Origin: Mesorhizobium sp. M4B.F.Ca.ET.058.02.1.1
Lineage (GTDB): Bacteria; Pseudomonadota; Alphaproteobacteria; Rhizobiales; Rhizobiaceae
DNA length: 64,000 nucleotides
Reading direction: 5' to 3'
Assembly (NCBI RefSeq): GCF_003952505.1
Contig: NZ_CP034450.1
Span: forward strand, 5,146,001-5,210,000
Under the pieces are notes generated by a model, which made no database searches, was not told where the DNA came from, and saw only the letters and a list, made by a program, of their open reading frames with translations. Below, one piece after another: positions 18,579 to 26,830 of the stretch (its first letter is position 1; the number at the start of each line of letters is the position of its first letter). The translations under genes were made by a program, and so were the position numbers.

Positions 18579-18797
18579 GATCGATCTTCGTTGTCATGGG
18601 GCGGATATAGATTGCCGCGGATGTCGGATAATCACCCCGCTGCTGGCAGCACTATTCGGAAAGAGCGAACAATCGGAGCGACGTCGGCGCCCTATCCGCA
18701 GCTCGCTCAGCGGTGCTGGGCATCCCGCATTTTCGCGCTGGCAGGGTTGTGAAGATCGGACCGGTGGCGAGCCGGCGTCGTTCGCCTGTGCAACAGG

Positions 18798-19745
18798 TCA
18801 GCTGTTGCGCGTCGCCACGAATGTCGCCGCTTCCTTCAGCAGGGCCGCGCGCTCGCCATAGGGATCGAGCAGCGCATGCGCCTGGCCGACGAGGCCGTTG
18901 AGCTGCTTGCGCGCCCAGTCGGCGCCGTGCAGGGCGACCAGCGTCGCCTTGCCTGCGGCGGCGTCCTTGCCGGTCGCCTTGCCCATCTGGTGCGCATCCG
19001 CCGTCAGGTCGAGCAGGTCGTCGGCAAGCTGGAAGGCGAGCCCGATCGCCGAGCCGAATTCGGCCAGCCGCTCGCGGTCTTCCGGCGGCGCGCCGGCGAC
19101 GATGGCGCCGGCCTCGCAGGCAAAGCGGATCAAGGCGCCGGTCTTCATCGCCTGCAGCCGGATGATGCCGGCCTCGTCCGGCGGAGTGCGTCCGGCATCG
19201 AGATCGAGCATCTGCCCGCCAACCATGCCGCCAATGCCCGCGGCGCGGGCAAGCGCCAGCACCAGCGCTGCCCGGCGTTCCACGGGCAGCACGGTGGCCT
19301 CGTCGGCGAGGATGTCGAAGGCAAGCGTCAGCAGCGCGTCGCCGGCGAGGATGGCGGTGGCATCGTCGAAGGCCCGGTGCACGGTCGGCTGACCGCGGCG
19401 CAGATCGTCATTGTCCATGGCCGGTAGATCGTCATGGATCAGCGAATAGCAATGCACGCATTCGAGCGCCGCCGCCACGCGCGATGCCGCCTCGCCATCT
19501 GCGGAAAAGAGCGCTGCACTTTCCATAACCAGAAAAGGGCGCAGGCGCTTGCCGCCGTTCAACACGCCATGGCGCATGGCCGCCATCAGCCGCTCCGGCC
19601 GGGCGATCTCGCCGGACAGCGCGCGCAGGTCGAGAAGCCGCCTGAGCAGCGCCTCGATTGCCGCTGCGCGTGTCAGAAGTGCGGTTTCGAACGCGATTTC
19701 TTCGTCTTTCGCCATGGCCGGGAGCGGTAGCCGACACTCAGACAT
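18798..19745 (-). CDS. ispA: Polyprenyl (farnesyl) diphosphate synthase
   Basis: A 315-residue trans-isoprenyl diphosphate synthase. The first Asp-rich motif is DDLPAMDNDDLRRG and the second is LADDLLD. GKRLRP and the Lys/Thr/Gly motif MKTGALI are also present. This length and the bacterial short-chain motif fit farnesyl or geranylgeranyl diphosphate synthesis in the cytosol, downstream of the MEP pathway to which ispG in this window belongs. An alternative start at MAKDEEIAF, 30 bases in, is possible; neither has a strong ribosome-binding site. It is divergent from mtgA. Confidence 0.9.
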   Translation of the reverse strand: MSECRLPLPAMAKDEEIAFETALLTRAAAIEALLRRLLDLRALSGEIARPERLMAAMRHGVLNGGKRLRPFLVMESAALFSADGEAASRVAAALECVHCYSLIHDDLPAMDNDDLRRGQPTVHRAFDDATAILAGDALLTLAFDILADEATVLPVERRAALVLALARAAGIGGMVGGQMLDLDAGRTPPDEAGIIRLQAMKTGALIRFACEAGAIVAGAPPEDRERLAEFGSAIGLAFQLADDLLDLTADAHQMGKATGKDAAAGKATLVALHGADWARKQLNGLVGQAHALLDPYGERAALLKEAATFVATRNS

Positions 19746-19844
19746 TGCGCAAGAAGCCGCGCGCCATTATGCCGGTTGAGCTGATGGCACGGGTGGGGCG
19801 GCTTGACGGAACCGATCGTCGATCATGAAATCGAAGGACTGGAC

Positions 19845-20552
19845 ATGGCGCGGCCGAGGCGCCTGAACCGGGCCGGTCTCAAGCGCCTTGGCCGGCGCTC
19901 CCTGGTCGTTGCCGCCATCCTGGCGGTGGTACCGGTGGTGCTGACCTTCCTCTATCTGCCGTCCTTCGTGCATCCGGTGTCGACGCTGATGCTGAAGGAC
20001 CTCGCGACCTTCTCCGGCTACGACCGGCGCTGGGTTTCGATCGACGACGTGTCGCCGGCGCTGGCGCATTCGGTGATCATGTCGGAGGACGGGCAGTTCT
20101 GCTTCCACCGCGGGGTCGATCTCGGCGAATTGCGCGGCGTCGTGGACGACGCGCTGGCCGGCGAGGCGACGCGCGGTGCCTCGACCATCACAATGCAGAC
20201 GGTGAAGAACCTCTTCCTCTGGTCGCGGCCGCTGGGCACGGTGCGCAAGGTGGTCGAACTGCCGCTCGCCGTCTATTTCGACGCGGTGATGTCGAAGCGG
20301 CGCATTATGGAGATCTACCTCAACATCGCCGAATGGGGCCCGGGCATCTACGGCATCGAGGCGGCCGCCCAGCATCATTTCGGCGTCTCGGCAAACAAAT
20401 TGTCGCGCCGGCAGGCGGCGCTGCTCGCCGTCACGCTGCCCAATCCGATCGCCCGCAATCCGGCAAAACCGGGGCCGGGCTTGCGACGCCTGGCGGCACT
20501 GATCGAGCGGCGCGCCGGTAGGTCGGGAGCCTATGTGGGTTGCCTTGATTAG
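19845..20552 (+). CDS. mtgA: Monofunctional biosynthetic peptidoglycan transglycosylase
   Basis: A 235-residue GT51 glycosyltransferase that polymerises lipid II. One N-terminal membrane anchor ([20 protein letters not shown]) is followed by the five conserved motifs: [12 protein letters not shown] with the catalytic Glu, [30 protein letters not shown] with the second Glu, [14 protein letters not shown] and [20 protein letters not shown] precedes the ATG chosen; a TTG 42 bases upstream would add [14 protein letters not shown]. The mtgA to rpmF order is common in Rhizobiales. Confidence 0.93.
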   Translation: MARPRRLNRAGLKRLGRRSLVVAAILAVVPVVLTFLYLPSFVHPVSTLMLKDLATFSGYDRRWVSIDDVSPALAHSVIMSEDGQFCFHRGVDLGELRGVVDDALAGEATRGASTITMQTVKNLFLWSRPLGTVRKVVELPLAVYFDAVMSKRRIMEIYLNIAEWGPGIYGIEAAAQHHFGVSANKLSRRQAALLAVTLPNPIARNPAKPGPGLRRLAALIERRAGRSGAYVGCLD

Positions 20553-20706
20553 GACGAACCAGCGCCGGCTCAAAAAAATTTGCCGCGGTGCTGGCCAAAA
20601 CGGCGCAAGGCGTGTATAGGCACCCGACTTTCTCAGATTATGGCCCCAGACGCGGCCCTTTCACGAGGGTTGCCGGGGCATTTTGACCATGTAGTGGAGC
20701 ATATCC

Positions 20707-20889
20707 ATGGCCGTTCCGAAACGAAAAACCTCTCCGTCGAAGCGCGGCATGCGCCGCTCGGCCGACGCCCTCAAGGCCCCGACCTATGTCGAGGACAAGA
20801 ATTCCGGCGAAATGCGCCGCCCGCACCATATCGACCTGAAGACCGGCATGTATCGCGGCCGCCAGGTTCTGGAGCCGAAGGAAAGCTGA
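20707..20889 (+). CDS. rpmF: 50S ribosomal protein L32
   Basis: A 60-residue basic ribosomal protein: [20 protein letters not shown] start, [19 protein letters not shown] end. The zinc-binding cysteines of some L32 proteins are absent, as usual in alphaproteobacteria. A GGAGCATATCC ribosome-binding site precedes the ATG and an intrinsic terminator follows the stop. Confidence 0.97.
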   Translation: MAVPKRKTSPSKRGMRRSADALKAPTYVEDKNSGEMRRPHHIDLKTGMYRGRQVLEPKES

Positions 20890-20915
20890 GAAGCTTCCGG
20901 CGGTTTGCGACTTCC

Positions 20916-20945
20916 AAAAAGACCGGCCATTGGGCCGGTCTTTTT
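20916..20945 (+). terminator. Intrinsic terminator of rpmF
   Basis: AAAAAGACCGGCC / GGCCGGTCTTTTT with a 4-base loop and a run of five T, 26 bases after the rpmF stop. Confidence 0.92.
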
Positions 20946-21163
20946 GCGTTTGGCCTCGCCAATCGCTCCAGCGTCGCGGTCCGATACCGACTCCGCCGAC
21001 GGACCCTGCGCGCCGGTCTTTGTGGCCTGACAGGCGCGGGAGGAACCCCCGCTAACATGCTTGTTTCGCGCGGTCTTCGAGCGTGTTAGCGGCGACGCAT
21101 GAAACTTCTTGACGAGGAAGGCCGGCGGGCTGCAACTGAAGGAAGCTCAATCGGAGACGCCAG

Positions 21164-21565
21164 ATGTTCGGTGCCATCCCCCTGCTGATCGTGCCCTTCG
21201 TGCTCTACAATCTCGGGCTGCTCGGGATATTCGGCAGCGGCGACGATCCCTGGGCCAACGAGATGTTCTCGTTCCGCATGATGTCCGGTGGCGTTTTCTC
21301 GATGACGCTCGGCGACCTGATGGTGCTGATCGGCCTGATCTTCCTGTTCGTCGAGATCTCAAAATCGGTGCGCACCACCAACGCCTCGATCCTCGACCAT
21401 CTGTTGTCGACACTGGTCTTCATCGCCTTCCTGGTCGAGTTCCTGCTGGTGAAGGGCGCAGCGCATTCGGTCTTCTTCACCCTGATGGTCATCGCGCTGT
21501 TCGACGTGCTCGCCGGCTTCTCGGTGTCGATGCGGTCGGCAAGCCGGGATATCAACCTGAACTAG
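21164..21565 (+). CDS. Conserved four-helix inner-membrane protein, function unknown
   Basis: A 133-residue integral membrane protein with about four hydrophobic segments (residues 3-23, 45-63, 80-98, 104-122) and short loops (SGDDPWANEMF; SKSVRTTNAS). No enzymatic motif is seen. Its wording is that of a widely kept rhizobial membrane protein, but I cannot assign a role. GGAAGC upstream is a weak ribosome-binding site. Its TAG coincides with the left end of the repeat at 21562. Confidence 0.75.
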   Translation: MFGAIPLLIVPFVLYNLGLLGIFGSGDDPWANEMFSFRMMSGGVFSMTLGDLMVLIGLIFLFVEISKSVRTTNASILDHLLSTLVFIAFLVEFLLVKGAAHSVFFTLMVIALFDVLAGFSVSMRSASRDINLN

Positions 21566-21602
21566 GATGTGCCGATATTCAGGTGAGACCGGTCTGCAAA
21601 TG
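21562..21602 (+). repeat. Stop-codon-associated 41-bp repeat, copy 1
   Basis: CTAGGATG-N3-CGATATTCAGGTGAG-N-CCGG-N-CTGCAAA starts at the stop codon of the membrane-protein gene. A copy with about six differences starts at the stop codon of the quinone oxidoreductase at 27838. Confidence 0.7.
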
Positions 21603-21622
21603 ATCCGGGCTCAGCCCGGATC
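21602..21622. terminator. Hairpin with a stop codon in its loop
   Basis: GATCCGGGC / GCCCGGATC are 9-bp perfect arms around a 3-base loop TCA, which is the minus-strand TGA of the GlcG/HbpS gene. It separates convergent genes. Confidence 0.5.
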
Positions 21623-22042
21623 GGCAGTGAAGCCGGCGGCTTCGATGCCGGCGATCGCGGCGGCCTCGTCATTGTCCGACGTGTCGCCGGAGATGCCGAC
21701 CGCGCCGATGACGGCGCCGACATGATCGCGGATCAGCACGCCGCCGACGACAGGCAGGACACGACCGCCGGAGACGTCGGAGATGCCGGCGATCAGATGC
21801 GGCCGTTCCTTGGCGAAGGCTTCGACGCGGCGCGAGCCCATGCCGATGGCGAGCGCGCTATAGGCCTTGCCGGCCGACATTTGCGGACGCAGGAACGATG
21901 CGCCGTCCTGGCGCTGGAAGGCGACCAGATGGGCGCCGGCATCGAGCACCGACACGCCGAGCGGCCTGAGCTTCAGCTCGGCACCCCTGGCGAAGGCGGC
22001 GTCGATGATTTGCTTGGCTTTCTCGAGCGTCAGCGCGGTCAT
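21611..22042 (-). CDS. GlcG/HbpS family heme-binding-like protein
   Basis: A 143-residue protein of the GlcG/HbpS (DUF336) fold: TLEKAKQIIDAAFARG, LGVSVLDAGAHLVAFQRQDGA, SAGKAYSALAIG and GGVLIRDHVGAVIGAVGISGDTSDNDE. Some relatives bind heme or cobalamin; many sit beside catabolic enzymes with unknown role. No signal peptide is present. AGGAGACTGCC precedes the ATG. The reading frame is open for 100 codons upstream but without family similarity. Confidence 0.85.
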   Translation of the reverse strand: MTALTLEKAKQIIDAAFARGAELKLRPLGVSVLDAGAHLVAFQRQDGASFLRPQMSAGKAYSALAIGMGSRRVEAFAKERPHLIAGISDVSGGRVLPVVGGVLIRDHVGAVIGAVGISGDTSDNDEAAAIAGIEAAGFTADPG

Positions 22043-22148
22043 GGCAGTCTCCTGTTGAAGGCCGCGATCATCGTCGACGAGACGCAAGATACAATCCCGG
22101 CCGCGGTTGAAACTGATTTTCGGGAAGTGGCGAAACGCCGCGCCCTGT

Positions 22149-22661
22149 CTAGCCGGCGGCAGCCTCAGCCTTGCGGGCGACCACCACCTCGTAGCCGGCC
22201 TGCAGGGTCGCCCGAACGGTTGGCCCCTCATGGTCGATCGGCGCGCCGAGGTGTTCATGGCGCAATTCGTCCATGAAGCGCTCCCATAAGGGTGGGCCGC
22301 CGTTTTCCAGAAGCTCAGCGCGGATCGAGAGCTCCTCGCTGACCGGCAGCCAGACACGGCCCCAGGCGCCGAGATGCGCCATGATCGGCACCAGGGTGAT
22401 GGCCATCTCGGTCAGGCTGTAGATTGCCTTCTGCTTGTGGGAAGGATCGTCGGCCTTTGTCAGCATGCCCAGCTCCATCAGCCGCTTCAGCCGGTCGGCA
22501 AGGATGTTGGACGCGATGCCCTCGATCGATCCGTTGAGCATTTCGCGAAAATGACGCCGGCCGCCGAAGATCATGTCGCGCAGGATGATCAGGCTCCAGC
22601 GATCGCCGAACACTTCGAGCGACAGATTGATCGGGCAGCCGGAGCGGTGATCGGTGTTCAT
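22149..22661 (-). CDS. HxlR-family winged-helix regulator
   Basis: A 170-residue MarR-like regulator. The family signature is complete: RSGCPINLSLEVFGDRWSL with the sensing Cys9, LILRDMIFGGRRHFREML, GIASNILADRLKRLMELGML and YSLTEMAITLVPIM. HxlR proteins respond to aldehydes, quinones or oxidants. It is divergent from an alpha/beta hydrolase across a 98-bp region with two TTGCA-type inverted repeats, so it probably controls that gene and itself. Confidence 0.9.
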   Translation of the reverse strand: MNTDHRSGCPINLSLEVFGDRWSLIILRDMIFGGRRHFREMLNGSIEGIASNILADRLKRLMELGMLTKADDPSHKQKAIYSLTEMAITLVPIMAHLGAWGRVWLPVSEELSIRAELLENGGPPLWERFMDELRHEHLGAPIDHEGPTVRATLQAGYEVVVARKAEAAAG

Positions 22662-22682
22662 GCAAAGTCTCCAGAAAAACCG

Positions 22683-22735
22683 GTTGCATTATCGTATCAG
22701 TCTGATTATCGTGCAACTGATTGCAAAATGCAATC
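22683..22735. promoter_or_regulatory. Candidate HxlR operators in the divergent promoter region
   Basis: GATTGCA-AAA-TGCAATC (22719-22735) is a perfect 17-bp odd palindrome. A second, widely spaced pair GTTGCA (22683) and TGCAAC (22712) uses the same half-site. They lie between the HxlR gene and the hydrolase gene and are the natural operator candidates. Confidence 0.5.
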
Positions 22736-22759
22736 GGATTGACAGAGAAGGAAGCGACC

Positions 22760-23623
22760 ATGAAGACGAAAGAGCAGCCCCGGATCGTTTCCGAAACTTT
22801 TGGCAGTCCCGGCGATCCGGCCGTTCTGCTGATCATGGGCGCCATGGCGTCGATGCTGTGGTGGCCAGAAGCGTTCTGCCGGAAGCTGGCCGGCGAGGGT
22901 CTGTTCGTAATCCGCTACGACAATCGCGACACCGGCCACTCGAGCAAATACGCGCCTGGCGAGCCGCCCTACACATTCGATGACATGGCCGACGATGCCA
23001 TCCGCGTGCTCGACGATCATGAGGTCGTGAGGGCGCATGTGGTCGGCATGTCGATGGGCGGCATGATCGCGCAGCTGGTGGCGCTGAAACACCCGTCGCG
23101 CCTCACGGCGCTGACCGTGATCAGCACGTCGCCTGTCGGCATCGACACCTCGCATCTGCCGGGAATGTCCGAGAGCTACAAAGAGCACGCGGCGGCAGGT
23201 GAGAAGGTCGATTGGTCGGATCGCGAGCAGGTGATCGACTTCATCGTCAGCGAAGCCCGCGTCATCGCAAGCACCGCGCATCCGTTCGACGAGAAGCGGA
23301 CAAGGGCGTTCGTCGAGCGGGACTATGACCGGTCGGGAGGCCTGCTCAGCGCGACCAACCACTTCCTGCTCAAGAACGGCGGAGACTGGAAGGACCGCCT
23401 TCGGGCGATGCGGATTGCGCTGCTCGTCATCCACGGCACGACGGATCCGATCTTTCCGGTCGAGCATGGCGCAGCGCTCGCCGAGGCGGTTGCCGGTGCG
23501 AAGTTGGTGCGTATCGAGGGCGGCGGCCACGAACTGCATCCGGACGACTGGGCCGTCATGATCGCCGCCATCGTGGCGCATGACCGGGCAGCGCGGGCGC
23601 GGGCCGATCCATCCCCGGCGTGA
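22760..23623 (+). CDS. Alpha/beta-fold hydrolase
   Basis: A 287-residue serine hydrolase-like protein. The nucleophile elbow is GMSMGGM (Ser about 105), preceded by RYDNRDTGHS near the oxyanion region; an Asp in GTTDPIFP and His in GGGHELHPDDW complete the triad. It resembles the aclacinomycin methylesterase / lipase-like group; substrate unknown. AGAAGGAAGCGACC gives a strong ribosome-binding site for the ATG chosen. It is likely repressed by the divergent HxlR protein. Confidence 0.87.
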   Translation: MKTKEQPRIVSETFGSPGDPAVLLIMGAMASMLWWPEAFCRKLAGEGLFVIRYDNRDTGHSSKYAPGEPPYTFDDMADDAIRVLDDHEVVRAHVVGMSMGGMIAQLVALKHPSRLTALTVISTSPVGIDTSHLPGMSESYKEHAAAGEKVDWSDREQVIDFIVSEARVIASTAHPFDEKRTRAFVERDYDRSGGLLSATNHFLLKNGGDWKDRLRAMRIALLVIHGTTDPIFPVEHGAALAEAVAGAKLVRIEGGGHELHPDDWAVMIAAIVAHDRAARARADPSPA

Positions 23624-23701
23624 CAGCGCCTCACCGGATGCGCCATTATCAAGACCAGAAGCCCCCTTCCGCCCGGACCGGCGGCCACAAGCGAGCAAGC
23701 A

Positions 23702-24358
23702 ATGTCTCTGACCATGCACCTCCACCCGCTGGCATCGTTCTGCTGGAAGCCGCTGATCGCGCTCTACGAGAACGGCACGCCTTTCGATGTCGTCATTGTC
23801 GATCTCGGCAACGAGCAGTCGCGCGCGGCGTTCCTGAGACTGTCGCCGGCGGGCAAGATGCCGGTGCTGCGCGACGAGGCGCGCGGACAGACGGTGCCGG
23901 AATCAACCATCGTGATCGAGTATCTGGCCGTCCACTATCCTGGCCCGACCGCGCTGATCCCGGCCGATGCCGACCTCGCCCGCCAGGTTCGGACCGCCGA
24001 CCGCTTCTACGATTTCTATGTGCAGGAGCCGATGCAGAAGATCGTCGGCGACCGGCTGCGGCCGCAGGGCCAGACCGACCCGTTCGGTGTCGAGCAGGCG
24101 CGGGCGCAGTTGCGCGCCTCCTACGCCATCATCGAAACCGAGATGCAGTCGAGGATTTGGGCGGTTGGCGAAACCTTCACCATGGCCGACTGCGCGGCGG
24201 CTCCGGCGCTGTTCTACGCCAACAAGGTCGAGCCGTTCGGCGACAGGTTCCCCGCGGTTAGGCGTTATCACGATCGCCTGCTCCAACGACCGTCCTTCGC
24301 CCGCGTGATCGAGGAAGCCCAGCCCTACTTCAAGTTCTTCCCCTACAACGACGGCTGA
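23702..24358 (+). CDS. Glutathione S-transferase family protein
   Basis: A 218-residue two-domain GST. The thioredoxin-like N-terminal domain has HPLASFCWKPLIALYENG, SPAGKMPVL with the cis-Pro, and PESTIVIEYL where Glu-Ser contact the gamma-glutamyl group. The helical domain follows, with GETFTMADCAAAPALFY as the folding N-capping box. It is cytosolic and substrates are unknown. It follows the hydrolase by 78 bases and may share its HxlR-controlled transcript. Confidence 0.9.
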   Translation: MSLTMHLHPLASFCWKPLIALYENGTPFDVVIVDLGNEQSRAAFLRLSPAGKMPVLRDEARGQTVPESTIVIEYLAVHYPGPTALIPADADLARQVRTADRFYDFYVQEPMQKIVGDRLRPQGQTDPFGVEQARAQLRASYAIIETEMQSRIWAVGETFTMADCAAAPALFYANKVEPFGDRFPAVRRYHDRLLQRPSFARVIEEAQPYFKFFPYNDG

Positions 24359-24415
24359 CATCAGTGCTTCGCGATCGGAGGCGAGCGGTCCTTCTCACCT
24401 GGCCTTGCATCGCTC

Positions 24416-24805
24416 CTATGGCTCGATCACCTTCTTGCGGCCCTCCGGTTCCACCATCTCGAGCCGAGTTTCGGGACCATCCGCCTCGAGCAAAATGTAG
24501 CTTGCGTCGTCGCCGCCGACGAAACTCAGACCGGCGCTGGCGGTCGTGGCGCTGATCTTGACCGAGGGCTGGCCATTCTCCGCGATGAGGCGGAACAGCA
24601 CGGTTTCGGCCTCGCCGGCCTTCGCCGGGAGCACGGAGATGCTGGAGCGCACCCGGCCCTGACTATCGACAATCTGAAGCCCGCTTCCGCGCAGAATGCC
24701 TGGGCTGTCCTGCGCCTTCGCCGGCAGGATCTGCGTCAGCCCCATGCCAGCGAGCAGAACCAGATTGATTGCCGTCAGAGCGCCAAGAACCGCTTCGCGT
24801 CGCAT
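24416..24805 (-). CDS. Membrane-anchored or exported protein of unknown function
   Basis: A 129-residue protein with an N-terminal hydrophobic segment (AVLGALTAINLVLLAGMGLTQ, residues 5-25) followed by ILPAKAQD, either a signal anchor or a signal peptide cleaved after AKA. The remainder is rich in beta strands (LQIVDSQGRVRSSISV, TVLFRLIAENGQPSVKI, SYILLEADGPETRLEM). I recognise no family with confidence. It is the first gene on the minus strand after a short gap from the ArsR gene. Confidence 0.65.
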   Translation of the reverse strand: MRREAVLGALTAINLVLLAGMGLTQILPAKAQDSPGILRGSGLQIVDSQGRVRSSISVLPAKAGEAETVLFRLIAENGQPSVKISATTASAGLSFVGGDDASYILLEADGPETRLEMVEPEGRKKVIEP

Positions 24806-24886
24806 GGGTTTCCTCCTCCACAGCCAGAAAAAGCGCAGAACGGAATCGCATCAAGCAAGTGCCGGACCGGTCATGCCGCCCAGAGG

Positions 24887-25162
24887 TCACTCGCCGGGCA
24901 ATGCTTCCCAGAACTGGTCGAGCCAGATGTTCAACCGCAGGAAGCCGGCACTGCTGACCGTGTAGACCCGCCGCGTGCCTTCCGCCTTGGCGTTGACCAG
25001 GCCGGCCTCGAGCAGAACCTTCAGGTGCTGCGAGACGGCTGGGCGTGAAACTGGCAGTCCGGCCGCCAGTTCGTTGACGGTCTTCGGGCCGCGCCGGAGC
25101 TCTTCGAGAAGATAGCGCCGGTTGGGATCGGCAATCGCCACAAAGGCATCAGAAAACATCAT
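24887..25162 (-). CDS. ArsR-family winged-helix regulator
   Basis: A 91-residue HTH protein: FVAIADPNRRYLLEELRRGPKTVNELA, then LPVSRPAVSQHLKVLLEAGLVNAKAEGTRRVYTV. No metal-binding ELCVCDL cysteine motif is present, so it belongs to the non-metal ArsR/SmtB branch, whose members often sit next to SRPBCC genes. No such partner is seen here. It lies 31 bases downstream of the MFS gene on the same strand, and an operon is possible. Confidence 0.88.
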   Translation of the reverse strand: MMFSDAFVAIADPNRRYLLEELRRGPKTVNELAAGLPVSRPAVSQHLKVLLEAGLVNAKAEGTRRVYTVSSAGFLRLNIWLDQFWEALPGE

Positions 25163-25193
25163 GCGTCATTTTAGAGGCAAAGTTTCCCAAATC

Positions 25194-26441
25194 TCAACCA
25201 TTGGTTTCAGCCTTTCTGCGCGGATCGAGCCGCAAGGCTTCCGGCGTCACCGAACGGTCGGCCGGCTGGGTCTTGAAGGCGTCGCGGTTTTCGATCGGCA
25301 CCGGGGCGCGGCGGCTGATGCGCAGCAGGGTGTAGCCCGCCAGGCAAAGATGGGCGAGCGCGGTGGCCAGGAACAGGCCCTCGGGGCGCAGCCAGCCCAT
25401 CAGGCCGGCGGCGAGCAGGGGCCCGATCATGGTGCCGAAGCCGTAGAGCAGCAGAAGACCGCCCGAAACCTTGACGAAATCCTCCGCCCGCGCGTGGTCG
25501 TTGGCATGCGCCACTGCGATCGAATAGAGCGTGTAGGCGAAAGCGCCGTAGGCGGCGGTCAAGACGATGACGAAGACGCCGGAGCGCGGCTCGAACAGGA
25601 AGACGAAAATGGCAAACAAGGCTGCGCCAAAGGCCGCACCCGCCAGCACGAAACGGCGGTCGGTCTTGTCCGAGAGGCGTCCCGCCGGAAGCTGCATGGC
25701 CGCTCCCGCCACCACCACCAGGCTCATCATCAGCGCGATCTCGGCCGTTGAGATGCCGATGCGGGCGCCATAGACGGCGCCGAGCGTGCCCCAGGCGCCG
25801 TTGGCAATGCCGATCAACAGGCAGGCAATCGCCGACACCGGCGAATTGGCGTAGAGCCCCTTCACGTCGAGCTTCACGTCCTGCAGCGGCTTCGGATGCG
25901 ACTGCGTCGAGACGGCGGTCGGGATCAGCGACAGGCAGAACAGGATGCCGGTGATCATGAACAGCGAAGCCGACTTCACGTCGCCGCCGGCGACGATCAT
26001 CTGGCCGCCCATGATCGATGCATAGGTGACCATCATGTAGAGGCCGAAGACGGTGCCGCGGTTCTCGTTGGTGGCCTTCTCGTTCAGCCAGCTTTCGATG
26101 ACCATGAAGGCGCCAGCCATGGTGAAGCCGGTGAAGGCGCGCAGCAGGATCCAGACATATTCATCGATGATAAGGCCGGTGAGCAAAGCGACGATGGCGC
26201 CCGACGCGGCAAAGGCGCCGAAGGCCCTGACATGGCCGGCGCGGCGAACCAGGCGCGGCGCAAAGAAGCAGCCGGTGACGAAGCCGCCGGCCCAGGCGGT
26301 GCCCATCAAGCCCAGCGATGCCGTGGAAAAGCCCTCCAATTGGCCTCGCAACGGCAGCAGCAGCCCGTGCAGGCCGGACGCCGCGAGCAGGAAGGCCGTG
26401 CCGCGAAGCAGCGAGAGGATCGGTCGGTAGGTCGCAAACAT
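25194..26441 (-). CDS. MFS transporter (YcaD-like)
   Basis: A 415-residue 12-helix major-facilitator protein. The loop 2-3 motif is reduced (GCFFAPRLVRRAGHVRAFG) and the midpoint has PAGRLSDKTDRRFVLAGAA, the second-half copy of the MFS signature. The C-terminus is hydrophilic. Similarity in outline is to YcaD/QacA-type efflux or metabolite exporters; the substrate is unknown. The frame is open from a TTG 81 bases upstream, but the protein fold starts at MFATYRP. Confidence 0.85.
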   Translation of the reverse strand: MFATYRPILSLLRGTAFLLAASGLHGLLLPLRGQLEGFSTASLGLMGTAWAGGFVTGCFFAPRLVRRAGHVRAFGAFAASGAIVALLTGLIIDEYVWILLRAFTGFTMAGAFMVIESWLNEKATNENRGTVFGLYMMVTYASIMGGQMIVAGGDVKSASLFMITGILFCLSLIPTAVSTQSHPKPLQDVKLDVKGLYANSPVSAIACLLIGIANGAWGTLGAVYGARIGISTAEIALMMSLVVVAGAAMQLPAGRLSDKTDRRFVLAGAAFGAALFAIFVFLFEPRSGVFVIVLTAAYGAFAYTLYSIAVAHANDHARAEDFVKVSGGLLLLYGFGTMIGPLLAAGLMGWLRPEGLFLATALAHLCLAGYTLLRISRRAPVPIENRDAFKTQPADRSVTPEALRLDPRRKAETNG

Positions 26442-26524
26442 TGGCTGATCCGGCTGGAGGTTCGTGGCGCTGGTCTGACAGGCGCATTCGGGCTTTTCGG
26501 CGGCGAACACTGCCGCTTTCAACG

Positions 26525-26719
26525 CTAGCCGCGGCGGAACAGCGCCTCGGCCGCTGATTTGGTCGCTCCCTTGGCCTTCAACTCGGCTTCCAGCCGGGCG
26601 ATCTCGTCGCGCAGCATGCCGATCCGCTCGGACAGTTCGTCGGCCGAAAGCAGGGCCAGATCCTGCCCGATCTCATGCGGGCGCGCCTTCTTAACGGGTT
26701 CGTCGTCGAAGATCGCCAT
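26525..26719 (-). CDS. DUF1192 small coiled-coil protein
   Basis: A 64-residue protein with the DUF1192 pattern: MAIFDDEPVKKARPHEIGQDL, then LSADELSERIGMLRDEIARLEAELKAK, a short amphipathic coiled coil. It is conserved in alphaproteobacteria with no known role. GGAGGAGCGACG gives a strong ribosome-binding site. The larger frame that extends upstream belongs to the antisense of the neighbouring oxidoreductase. It is divergent from that gene. Confidence 0.85.
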   Translation of the reverse strand: MAIFDDEPVKKARPHEIGQDLALLSADELSERIGMLRDEIARLEAELKAKGATKSAAEALFRRG

Positions 26720-26830
26720 CGTCGCTCCTCCCTGATATGCCATTTGCCGGATTCGACAATGAGCATACATAGGGCACGGGTGCTGATGCAAACGGCCAGC
26801 CAAAGAGGCCAGACGAGGACGGGACAATTC

